A stretch of DNA of 64,000 bases, taken from assembly GCA_963724825.1 (NCBI GenBank), contig CAVRWT010000015.1:1-64000 (forward strand), given 5' to 3'. Made by a program: the position numbers and the translations under genes. Source of the DNA: JALYNX01 sp963724825 (GTDB lineage Bacteria > Actinomycetota > Acidimicrobiia > Spongiisociales > ZC4RG35). This document shows, in pieces, positions 52,609 through 61,548 of this stretch. How positions within the stretch are numbered: the stretch's first letter is position 1; each line of letters opens with the position of its first letter. The notes beneath the pieces were generated by a model. The model was not told the DNA's origin and ran no database searches. It was given only the letters and a program-made list of their open reading frames with translations.

Positions 52609-53842
52609 TCAAGCTTTTCTCGAGAACGTGGTCAGAGCGCGAAAATCAACGCTCTGACGGGGAAGTGAACGGTCTCGATAACCATTCGGGGAAGTAGTCG
52701 GCACCCTAGGCCAGGTGAGCTTGGGCCCGCCAGCCACGCCTGTGACGAGATTTCGCGAACGACTACCGGGACGTTCCCGAACCTCGATGGCGAGAATCGC
52801 GAGCCAGAACGGCACCAATAGTCGGAACTGTGCTTTGGTATAGAACCGAATCTCGGCCCAGACGTCTACACCCTGCAACTCCTTCTCGAGCTCACCCTCT
52901 CGAAAGAGAGACAGCGCGTTGGACGGCAAGCGGCAGATAGTTCACACCCGCACCAACCAGCCAAACGCCAACGGCGATCCAGATTCCACCGGCGGCGGTA
53001 AGCAAGGTCAGCAGACCGAGCCCGATCCCACCCAGAGCTCCCGCCAGGAACTCGATCAGGATCAGCCGACGACGCAAGAGCGACCCCTGGCTTCCCCACA
53101 TGTCCACGGCGGCGAGGCGCCGCACGCTGAAGGTGGGTCGGTGGTGCAAAGCGTCGGAGCGATTCACAACGAGAGTCGGCGCCTGGATCGCCGGCAATGC
53201 CATGCGGACATCGAGGTTCGTCACCCACCGATACCCCTCGGTTGCAGCCCCGCGAGGCATGGCCAGCCTCTGGTAGCGCCGGTACCAGTCGCGAAACCGG
53301 GGATCCCGGGCCGCGGTCGGTGCAGTCACTTGGAGGATGTCGGCATCGACTCCCCAGTGGTCCTCGTAGGCCTGGGTCAGTTTCTCCACCGAGTCGTCAG
53401 GCATCCCGATCGGGTAGTCACTGTCCCGTCTCCATCGGGCGAAGGTGTTGATCAGGACGAGAGCCGACACCCGTTCCGGATAGGTGGCGGCGAACAGGAT
53501 CGCCATCGGCCCGCCTTCGACATCCCCGATGACTGCGGTCTGATCCACTCCGGCTGCGTCGAGGACGACCCGGGCGTCGTCCATCCATTCCTCGAGGGCA
53601 GGCGAGGTGTTCCAGGGGACGGGATCGGAGACACCTGACCCCCTCTTGTCGAAGCAGACCACCCGGCTGAAAGACGCCAGGCGACCCATGTATCGAGCGA
53701 GTCCCGGCTCGTCCCACATCACGTCGAGGTTTTGAGCCCAGCTGGTGATGAACAGCGTCGAGATGGGGCCTTCTCCAAAGACCTGATAGGCCACATATCC
53801 GGCATCGGAAGTGGCGTAACGGGTTTCCGGTTGGGCGGCCAT
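52609..53842 (-). CDS. alpha/beta-hydrolase-like domain joined to a two-helix membrane domain, one frameshift
   Basis: ATG 53842. Residues 1-230 resemble the hydrolases that accompany adenylate cyclases: TRYATSDAGYVAYQVFGEGP, DKRGSGVSDPVPWNTSPALE, FAATYPERVSALVLINTFAR. The nucleophile elbow reads GDVEGGPM where the family has GxSEGGPM, so the Ser is replaced, and the usual C-terminal His region is missing. From about 240 it becomes RRRLILIEFLAGALGGIGLG and two membrane helices (GIWIAVGVWLVGAGVNYLPL). One base shift near 52920 continues with ALSLFREGELEKELQGVD and FYTKAQFRLLVPFWLAILAI. About 410 residues to the stop at 52609. Probably not an active hydrolase. Confidence 0.65.
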
Positions 53843-53861
53843 CAGAGGAACCAGGGGCCGG

Positions 53862-54734
53862 TCAGACCCCGGACTGGTCCCACCAGTACCGGATCATCAA
53901 TGAGGCCTCGGGTCCCGCATCGTCCTGCCAGTAGTGACCGGCATGGCGGAGGATGTAGGTGCGGCGGTTGGTCAGCACGCTCTCCCAGCGTCGTTTCTCT
54001 GCCCCCCGGAACACCGGGTCCTGGTCGGCCCAGAACAGAAGCGAGGGCTTGTCGGCGATCTCGGAGAGCCGCTGCTCGATCGAGGTCAGCCAGTCGCTCG
54101 AGCCGATCAACTCACGGGCGAGCACCCGAAGTGGGAGACGAGACGACTGGCTGGGGAACGGCCCACGCCACATTGCCATCTCCCTTCCCGATGGGCTGCG
54201 ACGGCGCATCGACCTCCTGACCAGGAGATTGACGAACACGTTTGCGCGATCGACCAGGAACTCGCCGGTCTTGCCCTCACCCAGAGCCGCCGAGAAGCGC
54301 TCGGCCGCGGCGTCGGTGCGGGGCCAGGCCCAGGTGTTGCCGAGGATGATGGCTCGCACCCGGTCCTGGCGCTCCAGAGCGACGGAGAGCCCGATCGGCC
54401 CGCCCCAGTCCTGAAGGACGGGAGTGAAGGAGTCCAGGCCGAGGGCATCCACGAACCGACCCAGCGTGGTGGCATGCTCGGCCGGGGTGAAGCCGTACCC
54501 GGGAGCCGCAGTCGAAAGCCCGAAGCCGGGATAGTCCACGGCGATGCATCGAAATCGGTCGGACAGATAGGGCACCATTCGCCGGTAGAGGAACGACCAG
54601 GTGGGATTGCCGTGAAGCATGAGCAGCACGGGCCCCTCGCCTTCGTCGAGATAGTGGATCTCCGCTCCGTCGACCTCCTGCCAATGACTCTCGAATGGAT
54701 AGAGGTCTTCGATGAACCAGTCAGGTCGCTCCAC
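53862..54734 (-). CDS. haloalkane dehalogenase-like alpha/beta hydrolase
   Basis: 290 residues. HYLDEGEGPVLLMLHGNPTW then SFLYRRMVPYLSDRFRCIAV, with the oxyanion HGNPTW motif; the nucleophile elbow VLQDWGGPIGL has Asp in place of Ser followed by the halide-binding Trp, as in haloalkane dehalogenases. FWADQDPVFRGAEKRRWE is the acid region, and ILRHAGHYWQDDAGPEAS holds the catalytic His. It should cleave carbon-halogen bonds of haloalkanes; haloacetate-type relatives are the alternative. Cytoplasmic. Same strand as, and 19 bases upstream of, the pseudo-hydrolase. Confidence 0.8.
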   Translation of the reverse strand: MERPDWFIEDLYPFESHWQEVDGAEIHYLDEGEGPVLLMLHGNPTWSFLYRRMVPYLSDRFRCIAVDYPGFGLSTAAPGYGFTPAEHATTLGRFVDALGLDSFTPVLQDWGGPIGLSVALERQDRVRAIILGNTWAWPRTDAAAERFSAALGEGKTGEFLVDRANVFVNLLVRRSMRRRSPSGREMAMWRGPFPSQSSRLPLRVLARELIGSSDWLTSIEQRLSEIADKPSLLFWADQDPVFRGAEKRRWESVLTNRRTYILRHAGHYWQDDAGPEASLMIRYWWDQSGV

Positions 54735-54767
54735 GACGCGGCAACCTACTCCTTGTCCGCGGTCGCT

Positions 54768-55379
54768 TCAGTTGGCGGTGTGGTCGTCGGCTTCATCGAG
54801 ATCAACCACCGGGTCGAGGGTCAGTCGTGGCAGGAAGAAGTGGACCAGCGGGCCGACGAGCAAGGCGAAGATCACCGTGCCCCATCCGAAAGTTCCGCCC
54901 AGGGCCCAGCCGATGGCCAGGACGACGATCTCGATCACGGTTCGGGTGAGGCGAATCGAGTAGCCGCGTCTTGCGATCCCGGTCATCAACCCGTCACGAG
55001 GGCCGGGGCCGAGATGTGCACCGATGTAGAGACCTGAGGCGACGCCTATCAGCAGCACGCCTCCAAGCAGCATCACCCAGGCGATGAGCGTGGTGCCGGG
55101 GTCAGGGATCACCGCCGATGCGGCGTCGATCATGAGGCCGATGATGACGACGTTGGCCACTGTCCCGACGCCGGGCCGCTCGCCGAGCGGGATCCAGAGG
55201 AGCAAGACGAAGCCGGAGACGATGATCGACCAGATCCCAACTGTGAGCCCGAATCTGACGCTGAGACCCTGGTGGAGAACGTCCCAAGGGGGGACACCCA
55301 GCCCGGACTCGAGCATTAGCCCGATCCCGAAGCCAAACATGGCGAGCCCGATGGCGAGCTGGGCCAGGCGCCTGGGCAT
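54768..55379 (-). CDS. YczE/YitT-like membrane protein
   Basis: 203 residues, five to six helices. RLAQLAIGLAMFGFGIGLML, ESGLGVPPWDVLHQGLSVRF (conserved in YczE proteins), VGIWSIIVSGFVLLLWIPLG, VANVVIIGLMIDAASAVIPD, GVASGLYIGAHLGPGPRDGL and VLAIGWALGGTFGWGTVIFA. The G(A/P)GPRDGLM motif is typical. Function of the family is unclear; acidic C-terminal tail (DLDEADDHTAN). Confidence 0.82.
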   Translation of the reverse strand: MPRRLAQLAIGLAMFGFGIGLMLESGLGVPPWDVLHQGLSVRFGLTVGIWSIIVSGFVLLLWIPLGERPGVGTVANVVIIGLMIDAASAVIPDPGTTLIAWVMLLGGVLLIGVASGLYIGAHLGPGPRDGLMTGIARRGYSIRLTRTVIEIVVLAIGWALGGTFGWGTVIFALLVGPLVHFFLPRLTLDPVVDLDEADDHTAN

Positions 55380-55524
55380 GCTGTAAGTCCTTGTTGGGGA
55401 AGACTCGGGCCGGTTCGCTCACGGGGTGATTGTGCTGGAAAAGCCAGTTGAGTCCGAACTACAGGCTGGTCCGGGCCGCATCACGCCATTGATGCCGGGA
55501 CCGGACCGCCTAACGTGATTCCCG

Positions 55525-56497
55525 ATGACAGGGCTCAGACCGCCACCCCGGGCCGAGGCTCCGACGCGGGTGGTGGCACGCTTCGTCGGTCTCATATTCC
55601 TTCTCGTCCTCGCCGGGTCGGCGATCTGGGCGGTCGTGACCAATCAGCGCATCGACTTGATCGAAGTGACCTCGACGGACGATCTGAGATCGGACCGCAT
55701 TCACCACGACGGACGGCACGGCCTTGGCCTATGTGCAGGAGGGATCGGGGGCGGTGCCGGTGGTTCTGCTCCACGACTTCGACGTCGCCGGAGGCGTGCT
55801 CTGGGACAGCGTGGTGGCCTCGCTCGGTGACCAGGTGACTGCCCTCCGAATCGACCTCCCCGGATTCGGGTTGAGCGACCGGGTGCCCGAGGAAGGAAGC
55901 GATCACACCGTCGCTGTGATGGCAGAAATGGTGACCGAGGTGGTTGGGGATCGCTTCGATGGCCCGGTGGTGTTCGCAGGCGTTGGCCTCGGGGGAAAAG
56001 TGGCGGCCGAGATCTCGGTCATCCACCCGGAAATCGTTTCCGGCCTGGTGATGGTCGATGTCGACTTCGAGAAATCCAGGGGCTGGGTGGAGTTCATGGA
56101 GAAGCTCCCCTTCTATGGCCGCCCGGTGACATTCTCGTTCGAGGGAGCGGGTCGGTTTTCAGCCAGCCAATGGGCTCCGAACTGCGAGTCGGGCGGTTGG
56201 TGCCCGACCCAGGATCAGGTGTCGCGGAGAGATATCACCGAGACCGTCGAAAACACATCCGAGTCGCTTCGCGCCCACCGCAGGACCCCCGCAGCCTCCG
56301 TGGTGCCGTCCAAACTCAACGAGATCACAGCGCCCACCTATTACGTTTGGAGCCAGGAAGGTGAGGTGCCCCGGGAGTCGGTCGATTCGATCCTCGAGGC
56401 GCTGCCTTCGATGCAGGTCGAGGTGGTTCCCGCCTGGAAAGCCCATCTCGAGAACCCCGAGGTGGTGGCCAACGCCATCTTGACGGTGGGCTCGTAG
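55525..56497 (+). CDS. membrane-anchored alpha/beta-hydrolase-like protein, one frameshift
   Basis: ATG 55525. An N-terminal anchor (VGLIFLLVLAGSAIWAVV) is followed by about 25 residues; one base shift near 55710 joins ALAYVQEGSGAVPVVLLHDF. Fold landmarks: RIDLPGFGLSDRVPEEGSDH, elbow VVFAGVGLGGKVAAEISVIH (nucleophile position Gly, in GVGLGG), YYVWSQEGEVPRESVDSILE, and a terminal His in AWKAHLENPEVVANAIL. About 324 residues. It keeps the His but lacks a usual Ser/Asp/Cys nucleophile, so it may bind rather than cleave. The domain faces outside if the anchor is uncleaved. Confidence 0.72.
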
Positions 56498-56524
56498 GGA
56501 CCAGGATCACCCCCGCTCGGGCGA

Positions 56525-56941
56525 TTACTTCTCCACTCGCCAGCCGCGCGCCCTCAATTCGTCTGCGAGCAGGTCGTCGCTGAGATAACTCAGGTCGAGC
56601 GGCGACTTCTCCATGCCGAGGCAGCGCTCAACCGTGTCTCGGATGGTTCGGGCCCAGGCTTTGCCCTTGGCCTCGCCTTCCATGGTGATGGTGGCGTCGG
56701 CGTTGACGATGAACACCCGGGCGGTGATCTGGGGATTGACCCTCGAGCCACGTTCCCCATAGACCAGGAGAACCGATCCGGCCGGGACGTCCTGGATGCC
56801 TCCGGTCGCCACGAACGGGCCGTCGAATGCCCATCCGGAAGACTTGCTGGTGTCGACCGAGTCCACGATCTTGGCCCAATTCTTGTGACGCTCGTCTCCG
56901 AGCAGTGGAACCTCGATGGCCACCAGCACCCTGTCGTCCAT
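56525..56941 (-). CDS. hypothetical protein
   Basis: 138 residues from ATG 56941 (a TTG six codons upstream is possible). MDDRVLVAIEVPLLGDERHK, then AFDGPFVATGGIQDVPAGSV, LLVYGERGSRVNPQITARVF and SPLDLSYLSDDLLADELRAR. Mixed alpha/beta, no signal or membrane segment. No family recognised. Confidence 0.6.
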   Translation of the reverse strand: MDDRVLVAIEVPLLGDERHKNWAKIVDSVDTSKSSGWAFDGPFVATGGIQDVPAGSVLLVYGERGSRVNPQITARVFIVNADATITMEGEAKGKAWARTIRDTVERCLGMEKSPLDLSYLSDDLLADELRARGWRVEK

Positions 56942-57009
56942 GGAGACGAGAGTACGCAATCAGACGCGTGAACCCACCCCCTCGCACGCAGACGCTTTAC
57001 CCTTGACCT

Positions 57010-58008
57010 ATGGCCAAGCTCCGTCTGTTCGCCAATCTTCGTGAAATTGCCGGCTCGGCCAGAGTCGATGTGGGATCCGGAACCGTCGGTGGAGCCATCG
57101 AGGAGGTGTCGGAGAGATACGGAGATGACTTTCGCCGCACCGTTGCCACCTCGCGGGTCTGGGTCAACGGTGAGACTGCTGGGTTTGACGATCCTGTTGG
57201 TGACAACGATGAGGTGGTCATCCTGCCTCCGGTCTCCGGCGGCAATCGCTCGATGACCGCTCCGGCCACCCTCGATTTCATGGCGTTTCTCCCACCGGCG
57301 GTCATCGTGGTTGCGGTCCTGGCCAACCTCCAGACTCAGGAGATCTGGGCCGCAGCGTTGGTCGCGATCGTTGCCGCGTGGGCCCTCGATCTCGGTGCGG
57401 TGATCTCAGCCCGCGGCCGGATGTTTGCCCCGCTCGCAGTGGTGGTCACTTCGGCGGTGTCCGCAATGGCGGCCCATGTGATGGGCGGCGCCGGATACTC
57501 CATGGCCCTGGTGGTGGCGGTGGTGGTTGCCCTGGGGTGGGCGGTGGCCTTTCCCCCGTACCGTCAGGTGGACGTCGTCAGCCCGCTTCTTCTCGTATCC
57601 CTGTTTGCCGGACTGGGGACGGCGTCGATGATCCTGGCGCGGTCTGCCCATAGCCCGGACCCCAAAGCGGTCGATGTGTTCCTCGTGTCGGTGATCGCCG
57701 GGCTGGTCTTGGGCTCGATCGTGGAGCGGATGCCATCAGTCCCGGTCGTCGACCCATTCTCGATGACCGCGGTCGGCGCGGTGCTTGGAGCCGTAGGTGC
57801 TGCGTTCCTGTGGGACCTCGACGTGGTCGGTTACCTCCTCATTGGCCTCGGGATAGCGGTGGCTCTCGTTGCGGGCCGCGGGTTCGCTTCGATGCTGCGC
57901 ACCGGGCGGGTGGCGTTGACCGAGCGCCCGCCGGGCTGGCTCAGCTCCCTCGACGGGGCCGCATTGGCCGCGGCGATCTTCTTCCCTCTGCTCACTGTCA
58001 TCCTCTGA
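57010..58008 (+). CDS. MoaD/ThiS-like ubiquitin fold fused to a polytopic membrane domain
   Basis: 332 residues in one frame. Residues 1-80 are a MoaD-type sulfur carrier: MAKLRLFANLREIAGSARVD, RTVATSRVWVNGETAGFDDP and DEVVILPPVSGG. MoaD must end in Gly-Gly to be adenylated, but here NRSMTAP follows and the frame runs on into about eight membrane helices (PPAVIVVAVLANLQTQEIWA, LAVVVTSAVSAMAAHVMGGA, LLLVSLFAGLGTASMILA, AVGAVLGAVGAAFLWDLDVV). The C-terminal end PPGWLSSLDGAALAAAIFF recalls the last part of CdsA-like cytidylyltransferases. Either a real fusion, or two genes (second ATG 57253) whose intervening stop was lost to a base error. Confidence 0.75.
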   Translation: MAKLRLFANLREIAGSARVDVGSGTVGGAIEEVSERYGDDFRRTVATSRVWVNGETAGFDDPVGDNDEVVILPPVSGGNRSMTAPATLDFMAFLPPAVIVVAVLANLQTQEIWAAALVAIVAAWALDLGAVISARGRMFAPLAVVVTSAVSAMAAHVMGGAGYSMALVVAVVVALGWAVAFPPYRQVDVVSPLLLVSLFAGLGTASMILARSAHSPDPKAVDVFLVSVIAGLVLGSIVERMPSVPVVDPFSMTAVGAVLGAVGAAFLWDLDVVGYLLIGLGIAVALVAGRGFASMLRTGRVALTERPPGWLSSLDGAALAAAIFFPLLTVIL

Positions 58009-58082
58009 CCCGTCTCCGGGCGCTACGCCTCTCGTCAGGATGGACTAGAGCAAAGAACCGAGCCGGGTTACGCTTTCATCGC

Positions 58083-59168
58083 ATGGCTGCTGCGCGGACG
58101 CACCATCGCGTCGTTCTGCTCGTCACCGTGACCGCCCTGGTGGCCTCTCTGTTCCCACTTGCCACGCAGGCGATCACGCAGTCTCAGGTCAATGAGGCCT
58201 GCGCTGACTCGCGCCAGCAACTCGACGAGTATCGGGCGGCCCAGGCAGAGTTCGAGGATGCGGCCCTCGAGTACGAGGGCGCCCTCAACGATGTCGAGAA
58301 GGTAGAGGTCAAGCAGGAGCGGGTACAGGGCTCCATGGCTGTTCACAGCGACGATCTCGATCGCATCCAGCAACAGATCGAGGAGCAGGCGGTCCAGCTC
58401 TACATGCAGGGCGGCCTTTCCAGCCCCGGGATCATCCTTTCCGCGTCATCGGTTGACCAGCTGATGACCACTTCGGAGTTTCTCACCCAGGCCGCCACCG
58501 GCGGTCAACGCTCGATCGACGAGTTGATCGCAGCCAGGAGCGAGCTCGATCGGTTCAACGGCGATCTGTCGGACACTCGCGCCGAGCTCAAAGTTGTCGA
58601 GGACCACAAGCTCGACGCGATGAACCGCCAGGAGTCGGCCATGGAGGCCGAGCAAGCCGCCTACGCCAAGTTGTCGGACAAGTGCAAGACCCTCACCTCG
58701 AGATACGACACCCAGCAACGGGAGAGGGCAGCGGCAGCCAAGCAGCGGGCCAGCGGCTCGGTGCAGGTCGGATCCTTCATCTGCCCGATCACTCCCGGGC
58801 GCTCTTCCTTCATCAATTCCTGGGGGTTCCCACGGTCAGGTGGTCGACGTCACAAAGGGACCGACATGATGGCCAGCTACGGAGAGCCGATGTACGCCGT
58901 GACCTCGGGGACCATCCGCATCTCGCACAGCTCGCTGGGTGGGAATTCGATCTGGTTGCGGGGTGACAACGGACATTCCTTCTACTACGCCCATCTCTCC
59001 GATTACAACGTTGGCTCAGGTGCGCACGTGGGCCAGGGTCAGACCATCGGCTTCGTCGGCACCTCGGGAAACGCCTCCGGCGGGGCTCCTCATCTTCACT
59101 TCGAGATCCATCCCGGCGGGGGCGCTGCGGTGAACCCCTATCCGACTCTTGCCGCGGCCTGCAGGTAA
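58083..59168 (+). CDS. secreted M23 peptidase with N-terminal coiled coil
   Basis: 361 residues from ATG 58083; the frame is open further left, but the signal peptide starts here (HHRVVLLVTVTALVASLFPL). Residues 35-225 are coiled coil (AAQAEFEDAALEYEGALNDV; LSDTRAELKVVEDHKLDAMN), as in EnvC/PcsB-type proteins. The C-terminal LytM domain has FINSWGFPRSGGRRHKGTDM with the first Zn ligands (H, D), and GNASGGAPHLHFEIHPGGGA with the HxH. A Gly-Gly endopeptidase or muramyl-peptide hydrolase at the cell wall, probably active since all four motif residues are present. Confidence 0.9.
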   Translation: MAAARTHHRVVLLVTVTALVASLFPLATQAITQSQVNEACADSRQQLDEYRAAQAEFEDAALEYEGALNDVEKVEVKQERVQGSMAVHSDDLDRIQQQIEEQAVQLYMQGGLSSPGIILSASSVDQLMTTSEFLTQAATGGQRSIDELIAARSELDRFNGDLSDTRAELKVVEDHKLDAMNRQESAMEAEQAAYAKLSDKCKTLTSRYDTQQRERAAAAKQRASGSVQVGSFICPITPGRSSFINSWGFPRSGGRRHKGTDMMASYGEPMYAVTSGTIRISHSSLGGNSIWLRGDNGHSFYYAHLSDYNVGSGAHVGQGQTIGFVGTSGNASGGAPHLHFEIHPGGGAAVNPYPTLAAACR

Positions 59169-59178
59169 CCTCTACATA

Positions 59179-59706
59179 GTGAGCGGACTCCGCCGAATCG
59201 ACACCGTCCTCGAGCCCGAGTTTCTCGTCGGCCTCGATGCAATCGACCTCGACGAGTTGAGGGCCAGGCGTGACACCGCCGAGGACGTCGAGAACCAGAT
59301 CTCCTACTACCGGCGCCTTCTCCACGGTCGGATGGATCTGTTGAACTTCGAGCTTCGCCGGCGAAGCGGGGAGGAGCAGCGGTCCCTCCTCGACGCACTT
59401 CCCGAGATCCTCGCCAGCGGAATGGTTCTCGGCCCGGAGCCGAACCTCCGCCACATCGACGTCATGCCACCCCTCCCCACCACCACCGGGCGCCGGCTGA
59501 TCGACAAGATCATGGATGATGGGATCCTCACCCAGCTTCCCGAGTTGACCGACGAGGAGGTGGACGAGGCCGTGGAGCGGTTGAGAGAAGTCGAGGCGGA
59601 ATTGTCCAACCAGCGCAAGCAACTCCACACTGTCATCGACGCTCTCCAGGATGAGATCGTCGCCCGCTATCGGAGCCAGCAGGGCCAGGCACAGGTCTCC
59701 GGTTAG
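59179..59706 (+). CDS. rsiG: RsiG/AmfC-like c-di-GMP-type anti-sigma protein
   Basis: 175 residues from GTG 59179. RsiG holds the sporulation sigma factor WhiG in Streptomyces when bound to c-di-GMP through two copies of E(X)3S(X)2R(X)3Q(X)3D on a helical hairpin. Here helix 1 reads ENQISYYRRLLHGRMD and helix 2 EAELSNQRKQLHTVID; both fit the motif exactly except that Gln is His in each. The family opening MSGLRRIDTVLEPEFLVGLD and RRRSGEEQRSLLDALPEILA also match. No whiG gene is in the window. Eleven bases after the M23 peptidase gene. Confidence 0.8.
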   Translation: MSGLRRIDTVLEPEFLVGLDAIDLDELRARRDTAEDVENQISYYRRLLHGRMDLLNFELRRRSGEEQRSLLDALPEILASGMVLGPEPNLRHIDVMPPLPTTTGRRLIDKIMDDGILTQLPELTDEEVDEAVERLREVEAELSNQRKQLHTVIDALQDEIVARYRSQQGQAQVSG

Positions 59707-59709
59707 GCC

Positions 59710-60658
59710 TTGCTAGCCGCTAAGACCCGCTCGGGTCTGGTCGAAACCCTTCACGATGGGGCGGTGGCCGTGGTGTCCGCCGACGGGGACCTTCTCGCCT
59801 GGTCCGGGGATGTCGACCGCCCGTTCTACCTCCGTTCGGCCGCCAAGCCATTCCAGGCCGCGGCCGCACAAGAGGCTGGAGCCCAACTCGGAACGCTCGA
59901 GCTCGCAGTCGCTTCCGGCTCTCACGATGGGCATCCGGTTCATGTGGCGATCGTCGAGTCGATGCTCCGTGACGTGGGGCTGCAGGGAAACAGATCTTCT
60001 TTGTCCCCCCGACTGGCCGCTCTCCCCGGCCGCCGGGCGCCGCCTTGCTCGAGAGGGTCATGCCTCGCCGCGAAGGCTCTGGCACAACTGCTCGGGCAAG
60101 CATGCCGCCTGGCTGCGCGCTGCCCGGGCCCGGGATTGGCCGGTCGACAACTATCTCGAGCCCGACCATCCGATTCAGCGGGGCATCCTCGACCTGGTCA
60201 GCGATCTCGGGCAATACCGGGCCGAGCCGGTCGGGATCGACGGATGTGGCGCTCCGGTGCTGAGGACCACGACCCGGGTCATGGCTCTGCTGTTCGCCCG
60301 ACTCTCCTCGAGCCCCGAGCTCGGTCAGGTCTTCACGGCCATGCATCGTTACCCGGCCCTGGCTTCGGGGACAGGCAATGGCGATGCCTCGATCGCCACA
60401 GCCATCAATGCTGCCGCCAAGCGGGGAGCGGAAGGCTGCATCGGGGTCGGCGTGGAGAATCGCTTCGGTATCGCGGTCAAGTCATGGGATGGCTTGCAGA
60501 TCGCTGCCGACGTCGGCGCAGTCGCCGCGTTGAGTGCGATGGGCCATTCCTCCACTTACGTCACCGAGCAGCTGGCAGTGGTCGGTCGGCCCAAGATCAA
60601 AGGTGGGGCAGTTTCGGTGGGCGAGGTCGAGCCCCGGCTCGAGCTCCAGTGGGCATGA
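59710..60658 (+). CDS. L-asparaginase II family protein, one frameshift
   Basis: TTG 59710, 3 bases after rsiG. LVETLHDGAVAVVSADGDLL and RPFYLRSAAKPFQAAAAQEA open the asparaginase_II (PF06089) fold; GSHDGHPVHVAIVESML follows. One base shift near 60003 joins NCSGKHAAWLRAARARDWPV, VGIDGCGAPVLRTTTRVMAL and ALASGTGNGDASIATAINAA, then RFGIAVKSWDGLQIAADVG. About 315 residues to the TGA at 60658. Related to the thermolabile rhizobial-type asparaginase, with the conserved Ser and Lys in CSGKHA. Cytoplasmic. Confidence 0.85.
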
Positions 60659-61548
60659 TCGGTCTGCCTGAGCCATGGCTTGCCTTGATGGACGCCGGCC
60701 CTCCGGCTGACGAGTTCGTTGGCCCGTTCCCGCTTTCAGACTTCATCGCAGCGTGGTGGGCCAACCTCGGAGCCGGCGAGCCTCACCTCGTGGAGACCGG
60801 GCAGGCGAAGCTGGCTCTCACCGGGCAATCCGGTCTCATGCAGATCGCCGGCGACTCCGATCTGACTGACTACCACAGCCCGCTCGGCGAGGGACTCGAA
60901 GGGCTGGGCGCCGCACTCGGGGACCTGGTCAAGGACGGGTTTCGGCTTTCGCTCGATTCCCTTCCCGAAGGCTCGGCCACGCTTTTGGCCGATGGGCTTC
61001 GGGCAGTGGGTCTCGAGGTGAAAGTCGAACCCGATGTGGTGGCGAGGGTGTTGGCCATGTCGAGCGAGACCCCTTTCTTGGAGACGATCGACAAGCGGCA
61101 GCGTCACGAGGTCCGCCGAAAGCGCCGCCGCTACCAGGATCTCCTCGGGCAGCCCGAGGTGGACACGGATCGGGCGGGTGCGTTCGAGAGGTTCGCCGAG
61201 CTTCACCGCGGCTCCCCGGGTCGCAAGGGGCGATTCATGAAAGGCGAACGCGAGGCCTTCTTCGAGGATCTCTCCCGCCAGAGAGGTTGGAGGGTCGATG
61301 AGCTCTTCGACGGCGACCGATCAGTGGCTGCCCTCTTCGGGTTTGCCGATGCGGACACCTACTACCTGTACAACAGCGCCTTCGACAACGATCTGGCCGA
61401 GGCGTCACCCGGCATCGTGCTGCTCACCCACACCATCGAGCGTCTGAGTGAAGAGGGCTTCACCAGATTCGACTTCCTGAAGGGCGACGAGGAATACAAG
61501 GCCCGGCTGGGAGCTTCGCTTCGACAGCTCTACCGGATCGAGGCCTGA
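60655..61548 (+). CDS. GNAT-type acetyltransferase (BioF2-like)
   Basis: 297 residues from ATG 60655, overlapping the asparaginase stop (ATGA). The first 140 residues are a divergent GNAT-like half (FPLSDFIAAWWANLGAGEPH is typical of BioF2-like/CelD proteins); the second half has TIDKRQRHEVRRKRRRYQDL, GRFMKGEREAFFEDLSRQRG, VAALFGFADADTYYLYNSAF and FDFLKGDEEYKARLGASLRQ. The layout matches Acetyltransf_6 proteins, which act in polysaccharide or amino-group acylation. It overlaps mshA by 1 base. Confidence 0.82.
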   Translation: MIGLPEPWLALMDAGPPADEFVGPFPLSDFIAAWWANLGAGEPHLVETGQAKLALTGQSGLMQIAGDSDLTDYHSPLGEGLEGLGAALGDLVKDGFRLSLDSLPEGSATLLADGLRAVGLEVKVEPDVVARVLAMSSETPFLETIDKRQRHEVRRKRRRYQDLLGQPEVDTDRAGAFERFAELHRGSPGRKGRFMKGEREAFFEDLSRQRGWRVDELFDGDRSVAALFGFADADTYYLYNSAFDNDLAEASPGIVLLTHTIERLSEEGFTRFDFLKGDEEYKARLGASLRQLYRIEA

